Shown here in pieces: positions 55,121-64,000 of a DNA stretch of 64,000 bases (position 1 is its first letter; every line of letters begins with the position of its first letter). Under the pieces are notes generated by a model. The model ran no database searches, had not been told where the DNA came from, and worked only from the letters and a program-made list of their open reading frames with translations. Source of the stretch: Laccaria trichodermophora (taxonomy: Eukaryota > Basidiomycota > Agaricomycetes > Agaricales > Hydnangiaceae); contig JACTVC010000006.1 of assembly GCA_018417955.1 (NCBI GenBank), positions 372,001 through 436,000 on the forward strand. The letters are read 5' to 3'. The position numbers and the translations under genes are program-made.

Positions 55121-55681
55121 ATGTCGGCAACGAACACAAATTTCAAGCCTGCCTCGTCTCCTACGACGGCCGATCTACCCCCTGCACGTCGAGGAAAGAT
55201 GCTTAAGCCCGTCTCACCTCCATTAGCGTCAACGAGGCTTTACCGCTTCATATACATCTTGCTCTTCCTCACCACCCTCCTCAGTGCATTCTACGCCTAC
55301 CGCACGATTCAGTATAAGAAGGAGGTGGGTGGGTGGTGGAACCTCGCATTGGGCAAAAAGCCAGCACAGTTTAAGGCGGAGAGGAGGCCGTCGTGCAGGA
55401 GGGAAGAAAGCGTGGAGGAGAGGATCAACGCGCTTGCGAAAGCGCTCGGAATGCCATCGAAAGATTTGGCTGTAGCGATTGCGAGTGCGGTGCGGGAGTA
55501 TGTTCCACCAGCGAGTCTGTCGTCCGTGGCGGCGAAGGAGAGTGGACCGGTCGTAAAGGTGCTGGTTAAGGGAAAAGCTGGCGATCACTCGGAGGAGAGT
55601 GCAGAGGCTGCAGAGTCTACTGGAGTGGCAGGCAGAGTTTTCAGTGGGATGGAGAACTTTGTTGGAATGGACGAAATCTGA
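55121..55681 (+). CDS. Small single-pass membrane protein, unknown function
   Basis: An intron-less frame of 186 residues from ATG at 55121, preceded by a pyrimidine-rich tract with ccaccacc just before the start. The order is a Ser/Pro-rich N-terminus, one hydrophobic helix (RFIYILLFLTTLLSAFYAY, about residues 43-61), a short basic patch, and a cytosol- or lumen-exposed helical part (RINALAKALGMPSKDLAVA). The frame is open further upstream, but that part reads through likely 5' leader. I cannot name the family. The hydrophobic segment and even composition support a real gene. Confidence 0.6.
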   Translation: MSATNTNFKPASSPTTADLPPARRGKMLKPVSPPLASTRLYRFIYILLFLTTLLSAFYAYRTIQYKKEVGGWWNLALGKKPAQFKAERRPSCRREESVEERINALAKALGMPSKDLAVAIASAVREYVPPASLSSVAAKESGPVVKVLVKGKAGDHSEESAEAAESTGVAGRVFSGMENFVGMDEI

Positions 55682-56031
55682 CGACAGCGCCAAGGCCAAA
55701 TGCCTCTTTGATTGTTGTAGAAAGAATCCGCGACCTTGTACCAATATTCAGGAACTCATGCAACATACACGGACATCCATAGATGTAATGATGATAGCCT
55801 AAAAATCACATCCCAGGCTGAGTGGTTTTTTTTTTCTTTCGTAAAGGCATGGCTCGTTGGTTCACGCTTGATAATAAAAATTGATTGTTTCATATATCTA
55901 TCCTGTCTAAGGGGGTAGTGATGTTCCTTCCGTGATTGAATGATTATATTAAGTGTAGTGAAGGCTGTCTGATAATTATAGGGAAAGGTAAGAGAGTGAA
56001 AGTCACTTGTGATCAATTGCAATAGCGAAAA

Positions 56032-57980
56032 TCAATCACAGCAAACTGGCGTATCATTCTAGTAAGTAAAGGTAAGAATGTTAAAAATGAATTTAATCGC
56101 TGAAATAAATGCTACTCACTTGGCAAATAAACGTGAGCATATGGCAGGTAATATAGCCCTTTGCGAAGCCAGTGCCAGCATACGCAAAAAGGTATTCCCA
56201 CTTCCGCTTGAACGCCGCGTACTCCTGAACGTCTCGAAGAGCCGGGTAGTCTTTTACAATGAGCTCTTGCGTCAAGTTCGCTTCCAAACGCCTTCCCCAT
56301 TCTCGAAGCGTCCGGGGATAGTCTGAAGAGAGGTGTGTATGAGATGGGATTAAGGGGCATGTGAATATTGAAGGCAACTGACGGGCTGCTTGGTTCTCGA
56401 CGCCCTCGAGCGTGAAACGGCCTTGTGATCCAGCCTGAGCGGCAGTGATCAAGGCTGTTGCGCTCGGCAGGCAAGAGTTAGGCCACATATATGTGGTAAA
56501 AAGTAAGGAAAGTCGGAATGAATTTTTGAAAAAGAACATACTGGTAACTGGAGAACCTCGACTCGGGGAAAGTGGAGGAAGTGACGACGACCGTAGCGTC
56601 TTTAGATTTCAGAGCAAAGTCTACCAGTTTGAAATAAGTGTTGTAGTGTTTCGCTCCGACATGCTATAATGTTTATCAAACGACTTCCCTGGTGCTTGTG
56701 AAAAGAAACTCACCTCAAGCATTTCGACACTGACAAAAGCGTCAAACGCCTTTTCAAATTCGGCTGGAATTTCGCGGTAATCAAGGAGGTGGACTCTGAT
56801 TCGGCCTTCCAGGCCGGCCTGTTTGATGCGTTCTTCAGCGAGTGATTTTTGTTCTTTTGATAGCGTCAGTGTATCAACTTCACATCCGAAAGAACGTGCA
56901 GCCTGAGTTACTAGTCAGATGAATTAAGAAAAAATACCAATCGTGCACATACCTCAATGGCAAGACCTCCCCATCCACTGCCAAATTCAAGAATTCTGTG
57001 TCCTGGTTTCACGCGCGCAGAGCGAAGAACGTGGTGGATCTTTCGTCGCTGAGACGCTTCCAGATCCCCAGGTGTTGGCCCCACCTCGAGATCCCCCCAA
57101 AGGCCGCCTTCTGCATCGCTCCACAGGGCGCATGAGTACATCATCTCTTTGCTCAGGAATGCCTAATGACATCGCGTCCTTTAGTTGGAGTTCGAATGTA
57201 ATAGGAAAGAGTCGATGACGCACCCTGAACAATTCGTTAGATTGGTCGTAGCTGGCGATTGCATTAAGACGAGCTTGAGAGCGTGTCTGGCCGAGGAAGC
57301 TGTTGTAGAGCCCGCTCATCGCTGAGGATACTTTTGCGACGGTTGAAGAGAGTGTGTCGGCCATCCCAGACTCGTTCTCTAGCCACAGCTATTTGAGTGA
57401 TTTTAGCATCTGTTGGGAGATCATAAATAGAATCCACATGCGTGCATAGCTCCCTTGAGGCTAGAGACCTCAACATCGCCAATCATATATGCTTCGCTGA
57501 CTGTTGGTCGGATGTCCGTTAATGACTTATGCATGATGAGCCGCTTGGTAGGTAGAAGAACTTACAGCCGAGATCACCAGATCTAAGACAACCCGACTTA
57601 GCTCAGCCCAAATTTCTTAAAAGTAAAATGCTACTTACAGTAAGATCCTCAACCAGAAAGTATCATTGACGACGTTGAGGTGCACATCATTGCATCCCTT
57701 TTGGTATTTTCCGTAATAATGTGTCCCTTCTGAATCGGAGATAGTAAGGTGCCCGATGGTGATCGCCTTGTCGAGGACCGCAAGTATCGACGTGCGTGCT
57801 AAAATAATATCGTCGACGCGTTAAATTGCGTTCTTGATAGTTAGCGACGATTTACTTACCAAACAACACTGCCCAAGATTGGGGGCTCAACGTGTGTAGA
57901 GAAAAACGGGAAATGGCTTTCAAGAGCACGGTTGAAGAGGTGGGAATGTGAAGGCAAGATGAAGTGATGATTGAGGGCAT
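56032..57980 (-). CDS. Cyclopropane-fatty-acid-synthase-like SAM methyltransferase, copy 1, one splice acceptor missing
   Basis: Exons on the minus strand: 57980-57860, 57798-57639, 57582-57566, 57500-57442, 57388-57224, 57162-56953, 56902-56714, 56663-56542, about 56488-56383, 56322-56120 and 56058-56032. The protein matches the CMAS family: LYNSFLGQTRSQARLNAIASYD, FLSKEMMYSCALW, the SAM-binding motif ILEFGSGWGGLA, FVSVEMLEHVGAKHY, MWPNSCLPS, FTLEGVEN, YPRTLREW, FAYAGTGFAKGYITCHMLTF. These enzymes add a methylene or methyl group to unsaturated acyl chains of membrane lipids. Between exons 8 and 9 the stretch holding the splice acceptor and about 8 codons (present in copy 2 as AEDFIRKY) is missing, and reading through hits a stop at once. 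The gene is therefore probably defective although all other parts look intact. The intron at 57441-57389 has a GC donor. Confidence 0.75.
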
Positions 57981-60587
57981 TGTGGCTGGAAGGCTAGTTG
58001 TTGAAGAGGATTGTATGTTGTGAGAACTGCTGAAATGAGGTGGATCGGAGCCTTGTTTTATATGTCGCGGGTGACGCAAGTCGTTGAAGGGATTTCCGTG
58101 GTTGGGAGCAACAACGTGGAAAGTAAGTCTGAGAAGTGGTACCAACAAGACAACATATCCGCGGGGCATTCAGATGGGCCATGGGAAGCGACGTGATCAG
58201 GAGACGCAGTGATTGTTGAATGTCCACGGCAAAGGTCGCATGGCTCAGGGACTTTGCTCGTTCCCGATATGGTGCGCCGAACCTCCAATTAGACACCGCG
58301 GCGCAGTAGACAGACATGGGTGGATAGATTATCGAGGGATCCCATATCCAGAATGGGATAGGGCCCATCGCGCCAGGAGATAGTATTCGCCTCCACGCCC
58401 AGAAATTATCATCGCCTATCAATCTCCGACAAAGCGGTATGATTTTCTCAGCTGTTCGAGCTGGAAAACCAGATAAATTGGGGCACTCTGGTAGTGATGA
58501 ATTTCACCTCGACTGACTGTCGCACTAGTAACGATTGACGTCGTCGTGAATCAGCCAGTTCGCTTAGGTTACCCACCAAGACTTTAGATTATCAATGACG
58601 CTTCGCGTCAAGCCATGCGCTAAATTTACCTTGTCATTTTGTGCCAAACTAGCCGCGGGACCAGTTGAGCCATCGTCATCTCGGGGAACACTTTACTTGC
58701 CTTGAATTGATTATCCACCTGTCGAAGGTGGTCACCTCAGAATACGAAGACTCGACCCTGATCACCAAGTGTTCAGGGGGTATGTCCGACAACAGATGTT
58801 TAACGCCCATTCACTTGTCAAGATAGCCACTGACGTCCTCGGACTTGTCGGTGAGACATATCTTTTCTTTGGGACCTTCAGGCCTTCATAGTTATTCTGG
58901 TTTGAGCTTCCCCGGCCACTTGATCGTCGTAGAACATCCCTTTGTCTTCGGAGTGGTCAATGACGCCACCTGTGGACTGAGTGTATATCGTCCCGCATGG
59001 TCTATGAATTATCTACGGGATAAACAAATCAACCGCTCAGTGATCTTGACGAGTTTACTCACATCCGAGTCTCCTTCGGGCACAAAGTCTACTATCACCT
59101 CAGCAAAAAAACATTGCTAGTCTTTGTCTGGTGCTGGATGATTCGTCACATAGCGTACGCAGATTCCAATTCTAATTTGGGGATCCGGAAAGAAACCTTT
59201 TACGCTCATCCTGGCGTAACGGGAGGCAAAGAAATTCCGGGATTAAGAGACTCGTTGACCCCAAAGAAATTCAGTATACTGGGGAGGTTTGGTCATTCGC
59301 GAGAGCTTTGATATCACAAAAAACCTACATGCCATCAACCAGCCATTCGGATCGGAGGGCATTCAACAGTCTTAATCAGACAGGGTCTTGTTTCTGATTT
59401 CGATTTGACTTCTATAGGTTTGTGAGATTCGGCGATCAGTTTCCGAGGCAATGAAGCCTAGCATAGAGAGAGAAACTAAAGGGCCGCAGCCGGAGTGGAC
59501 TTCTTACTGAATCTTGAGAAGAATCCCATATTTGGTCCTGCTTGACAGTGTCCGATTTTTCAGAAACACGTGATCCGACAATGGCTTGCTCCCTTCCTAG
59601 TACTAAGTTAGAGCCAACGCCTAGCGCTTAGCGCCCACTGCGTATAAGTAAGTCAATTAACAAGGTCGGAACCCTCTTAGAAGCTTATACGTAGCTTGCG
59701 CTGAAAAAAATCCAGAGCTCGTTATGGCGGAGATACTGGAGACCATCTGACTCTTGATCTGACTCAGTCGGATACTACGTACAAAAGGTAAATATCAGTT
59801 GACTGAGAGAGAGGGCTGTTAGCTTACCAGTGGGATAACATAGGTTTTGACGAAGGCTCGTACCACTTCACGTCGCGCTTGATACGGATTCTGCGACGCA
59901 TATCCCGACGTCGCTCAGTCATTGGGAGTTGATCTAGGTTAGACTTCGGATCCATTCTCGTTAAGTTGAAGCGTTTCTCCGGCCATAGTTTGCGCGCCAA
60001 GGCGAGGTGTAAGAATATACCTGGGCGCAGGACCGGGATCCCTGGACGAGGAAAATCTTACCATTCTACGGGTTCTTGGGAGCCAAGACATACAATAATG
60101 GTGATCTCAAGTTTGTCCGGATTCGGAGGAGGTTGTTGATCGAATTAAGTCCGCACTGCGCAGGTTGTGTCCTAGACCACTCCGACAACCGGAGGTACGG
60201 ATGCCTGCTCCAGGAGTGCGCGGGAAGATCGACCAGCAATACTGTGAGTTAGCCGAGGGGTTGCAGGATATGTTTCAAGTCTGAGGAAATCAGTTTCTTG
60301 ACAAGTGAGTGACCAGGGGTTAAACGTTTGGCTACTCTGACGACTTGTTGATCAGGGTCGTCTCTTCGTATTCTGAGGTACAGTTGGATAATCAATTCAT
60401 GATCAAGGCAAGTAAAGTGGTCCCCGAGCCGACGATGGGCGGCTATGATGGCACAAAATGACAGGGATGGCTTTACGTGGAGCGTCATTGATCACTGTTT
60501 TAGTGGGTGACCCAAGCGAACTGGGATTCGCGAAACGACGCCAACCGTTACTGGTACGACACCCAGTCAAACCAACCGCCCCATTAT
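57981..60587. other. Spacer between the inverted gene copies, no gene assigned
   Basis: About 2.6 kb. The first 300 bp are the upstream region of copy 1. Open frames at 57994-58422 (minus), 58845-59120 and 59114-59311 (plus) lack domains, and splicing does not improve them. No terminal repeats were noticed. It is the loop between the two inverted CMAS-like copies. Confidence 0.4.
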
Positions 60588-62127
60588 ACATAAGTCATTA
60601 ATGGACATTCGATCAATAGTCAGCGAAGCATATATGATTGGCCATGTTGAGGTCTCTATCCTCAAGGGCGCTATGCACGTATGTGGATTCTATTTATGAT
60701 CTCCTAACAGACGCTAAAATCACTCAAATAGCTGTGGCTGGAAAACGAGTCTGGAATGGCCCAAACGCTCTCTTCCACCGTTGCGAAAGTGTCCTCAGCA
60801 ATTAGTGGGCTCTACAACAGCTTCTTTGGCCAAACGTGCTCTCAAGCGCGCCTCAATGCTATCGCCAGCTACGATCAATCAAACGAGTTGTTTAAGGTAT
60901 GTCATCAATTTCTCTTTGTATTTTGAACTCTCGCATAACGAGGTGTGCAATTAGGCGTTTCTGAGCAAAGAGATGATGTGCTAGTATTCATGCGCTCTGT
61001 GGAGCGAAGCCGAAGGTGGCGTTCGGGGGGGATCTCGAGATGGGACCCATGCCTGGGGATCTGGAAGCGGCTCAGCGGCGAAAAATCCACCACGTCCTTC
61101 ACTCAGCATGCGTGAAATCAGGACACAGAATTCTTGAATTTGGCAGTGGATGGGGAGGTCTCGCGATTGAGGTATGTGCACCATCAGCAATCTTTTTCGA
61201 ATTCATCTAAATAGTAACTCAGGCTGCGCGTTCTTTCGGATGTGAAGTTGATACATTGACGCTATCAAAAGACCAAAAATCACTCGCAGAAGAAAGCATC
61301 AAAGAGGCTGGTCTGGAAGGCCGAATCAGGGTCCACCTTGATTACCATGAAATTCCAGCCGAATTCGAACAAGCGTTTCACGTTTTTGTCAGTGTTGAAA
61401 TGCTTGAGTTGAGTTTATATTTCAAGCGCAAGGTAACTCGACTGATAATCATCGTAGCACGTCGGAGCGAAACACCCAACACATATTTCAAGCTGGTAGA
61501 CTTCGCCCTGAAATCTAGAGATGCCACCATTGTAGTTACCTCCTCCACCTTCCCAGAATCGAGGTTCTCTGGTTGTCAGTGCGTGTTTTATTGAAGTTTT
61601 TTTTTTGGAAATTTCTTAATCGCCATCACAGAGCGGAAGACTTTATACGCAAATACATGTGGCCCAACTCTTGCCTATCCAGCGCAACAGTCTTGATCAC
61701 ACCTGCTCAAGCCGGATCACAAGGCCGATTCACGCTCGAGGGCGTCGAGAACCACGCAGCTCGTCAGCTTTTTGTCGATACTGACATGACGTTTCATCCC
61801 ATCTCACACATCCGATCTCTTCAGACTATCCCCGCACGTTTCGAGAATGGGGAAGGCGTTTGGAAGCCGATTTGACGCAAGATCTCATCGTCAAAGATAA
61901 TCCGCCTCTTCGAGATGTTCACAAGTATGCGGCGTTCAAGCGAAAGTGGGAGTACCTCTTCGCGTACCACGCTGGCGCTGGGTTTGCCAAAGGATATATT
62001 ACCTGCCATATGCGCACTTTTATCCGACAAGTCAGTAACACTGTTCATTTCGTTGAATAATCTCGTTCATTTTCTGGCACACTGTTCAATTTTAGAATGA
62101 TACACCAGTGCAATGCGATTGATTCCA
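60588..62127 (+). pseudogene. Cyclopropane-fatty-acid-synthase-like gene, copy 2, truncated and broken
   Basis: Inverted copy of 56032-57540. Homology begins at acataagtcatta just before exon 4 (SEAYMIG), so exons 1-3 and the promoter are absent. Visible lesions are an in-frame TAG in an inserted tgctag after FLSKEMM (about 60973-60990), an extra G in a G run near 61024-61031, a mutated donor after FVSVEMLE (gag|ttgag where copy 1 has gag|gtgag, near 61405), one missing base near 61472, and an added CAC codon in FAYHAGAGF. It retains parts that copy 1 has lost (AEDFIRKYMWPNSC with its cacag acceptor) and the last exon (NDTPVQCD). It also has a standard GT donor where copy 1 has GC. A non-functional relic, but it shows the ancestral structure. 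Confidence 0.85.
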
Positions 62128-62602
62128 CGGTTACAAGCGATCTTTATTTTTCGCTTTAGTAACTAGACAAAAACCACTCAGTTAATTAGCAACTATACAT
62201 GGAAAGGACATCATCATACCCATGCGTAGGCAGCATATATATGAAAAATTAGTAGGACAATTTTGGCAATAAAAAAGGCACGTTACGTTCTCTCCCTTCG
62301 CTCTAAGGTCATAAATCTCCCGAAGCATTTTATTCTGTAAAGTGACCGCGTGTTTCGGCGCTTCAGGCTGGTAAAGATGCTCTGCGCTATAGTTTGAGAG
62401 CCGGAGTCCATCCAAGGGTCGTCTAGGGGTCTTTTTTTTGTGACCTATTGGACCTACAAGCAAGCTACTAAAAAAAGGCAAATACCGCTCACACAGAAGT
62501 TGAGAAGTACAGCTAATTTACGTATTTACTGTGACTGAGAGCCTCAAACAAAATCAACAAACTTTTTTGTAAAGCCGCTCGCTCAGTTTCGCGGTAAAAA
62601 AG
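62128..62602. other. Intergenic stretch
   Basis: No supportable gene. It contains short A and T runs and the presumed promoter of the next gene. Confidence 0.4.
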
Positions 62603-63775
62603 ATGGCAAAGAAGAAGTAAGTCCCTGTATTATGTGTCTGATTTAATGCACTACATATTGTATTACAGAAAAGAGTCAAGGTTTACCAACGACAGCAAAC
62701 TTCGGTGCCCAGAATGCGAGAACGATATTTCTGTTGGTACAGGCGGTGAGGCAAATCTGCAACAGCACATCGGATCGAGAGCATGCCGCAAAGCCATCAT
62801 CGCCTCAAAAAGGGAGCAAAAAAACCTACGGACCATTCGCTCCTTTTTCAGACCAAAAATCCCTCAAAATACGCCAACGACACTTCATTCAACTATACAG
62901 GTGCCATCTAGCCTGACAGATGGAAATGGACTCGAAAGCACAAATGTGCCCCAAAGCCCAACGCGGAGGCCCGGGGAGCCTTGTCCCCTTGCCGTCACCT
63001 TACTCGCAAGGCTCAGGGCTGGTGTTGAAAGAATTCCCGAGGATGAGGTCCCGCCCGCCGATGGGCCCGGGGATCACCCCCTTGCAGTCTTTGCAGAAGA
63101 TCCGAACTCAAACGGTGAACGCAATGACTGGAGGGAAGAAGTGTTAAACCCTTTGATTCGGAAGCGAGCCTTTAGTGGGGGTATGGGTGACGGAGCAACT
63201 AAAGGATTGGCGAGGAAAGGGAAGGATGGGGCGGTCGACTTGGATGAGTATGTGCCAGAGATCTGCATATCATGTTGACGCACCTTACTTACAAGATCCA
63301 CTAGGTTCCAAAGCGTGAGGACGGAGGTTCAGCAAGGGGATGCGTGGGAGGTGGCTGAGATGGCGGTTCAGGAAGATGTCGCTCAGGTGCGCGACATGAT
63401 CACTCTCGTGGGTAGCGAAGATGTGAGAGAGGGGGATATCGAGATACCTGTCCCACAGTCTGTTCTTCCGGAAGGCAATGATAACGGCCGCGGTCAAAAA
63501 CGACCGCAACAGGACCGAGGATGTCACGGCTGTGGGGAGGAAGTCAGTTTGAATGAGAGGGAGGGAGGAGATGCTATTGAATGCAAAGGAGAAGGTTGGG
63601 AGAGGGTACGTGTTGAATCTTTCTCAAGGTTATCAGTTTGTTTAGCTGATCTAACCGTTCATTGAAGTTTTGGATGTGTTCGGCTTGTATGGAGAAGCGT
63701 CGTCGCACGTACATAGAAAATCCAAAAATGTATCATACTAAATTGATTATGTTTTTGACAATAGGACCTTACTAG
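62603..63775 (+). CDS. Cys-rich protein with N-terminal zinc finger and C-terminal PHD-like motif
   Basis: Four exons (62603-62616, 62669-63247, 63305-63605, 63668-63775) give 333 residues with all junctions in phase. The N-terminus reads MAKKKK, then CPECENDISVGTGGEANLQQ and HIGSRAC, a CxxC...H...C zinc finger reminiscent of BED or C2H2 types. The middle is Pro/Glu-rich and likely disordered. Near the C-terminus CHGCGEEV...AIECKGEGW is followed, across an intron, by FWMCSACMEKRRR. This resembles the first half of a PHD-type finger, but the central His-Cys part is not evident. The build suggests a nuclear protein. I recall similar proteins (lysine-rich start, CxxC, GTGG, QHIGS) as multicopy in mushroom genomes. 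The first exon is only 14 nt; the start is the only ATG that fits. Confidence 0.65.
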
Positions 63776-64000
63776 TACCCCCACGCTTGAGGCGAAAACC
63801 CCACGCAAACACGGACGGACAAGGGTAACAGTGGGTGTATTATTTCAAACAAGGCTAGCATGAGGGGCTCTGAGATCGACGGGTGTCAAGGCAAAGAAAA
63901 GAAGAAAATCAGAAATCCAACATCAAAGCAAAAACACCCGGGCGCGGTATAAGCAACGTGACAAAAAAAAAGGAGTGGATGGGCGGTATGCGAAGGAGGG

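Noticed and set aside
57994..58422. A 142-codon minus-strand frame upstream of the CMAS-like gene
   Set aside because: No domain; it overlaps the probable promoter and start of the gene in another frame.
58845..59311. Two adjoining plus-strand frames in the spacer of the inverted duplication
   Set aside because: They do not join in phase and show no conserved motif.

Overview
The window looks like nuclear DNA of a basidiomycete, most likely an Agaricomycete mushroom. Nearly every gene I could assemble is cut by introns of about 40-75 bp (most near 50) with GT-AG ends and fungal branch-point-like CTAAC/CTGAC motifs. The families also fit: chromodomain Ty3 elements, DUF4238 proteins, dynamin-like GTPases, HNH proteins and cyclopropane-fatty-acid-synthase-like methyltransferases. 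All exon junctions were read by eye and checked for phase. Coordinates may be off by a base or two, and no database was searched.

Layout. 0.4-2.2 kb: the 5' part of a multi-exon gene cut off by AT-rich DNA. 2.2-6.0 kb: AT-rich and low-complexity DNA, a decayed histone H4 gene and a 212-bp tandem duplication. 6.0-19.15 kb (minus strand): a Ty3/Gypsy chromovirus-type retrotransposon split in two by a 4.64-kb foldback-like element (9731-14370). That element is an almost perfect giant inverted repeat flanked by an 8-9 bp target duplication. 19.3-28.3 kb (plus strand): an F-box gene, two tandem paralogous WD40 genes with C-terminal membrane segments (the first with an in-frame stop), and a divergent Spt5-like gene. 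28.4-30.0 kb: two small unassigned genes. 30.7-35.3 kb: a dynamin-like gene interrupted by about 1.85 kb of foreign DNA. 35.3 kb: tRNA-Thr(UGU) with an intron. 37.2-38.9 kb: a C2H2 zinc-finger gene frameshifted by a 7-bp duplication. 41.6-42.8 kb: farnesyl diphosphate synthase. 43.3 kb: an interrupted tRNA-Phe. 45.4-48.8 kb: a DUF4238 gene followed by a gene made of two further copies of its C-terminal module. 49.2-53.3 kb (minus): a WDR48/UAF1-like protein in 11 exons. 54.1-55.7 kb: an HNH protein and a small membrane protein. 56.0-62.1 kb: an inverted duplication of a cyclopropane-fatty-acid-synthase-like gene, with both copies damaged in different places. 62.6-63.8 kb: a Cys-rich nuclear-type protein.

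Housekeeping functions (farnesyl diphosphate synthase, WDR48, tRNA-Thr) sit beside lineage-specific and decaying genes. There is no biosynthetic cluster. The dominant theme is genome turnover: nested transposition, gene interruption, tandem and inverted duplication, and pseudogene formation. The most unusual object is the foldback-like element inside the retrotransposon.
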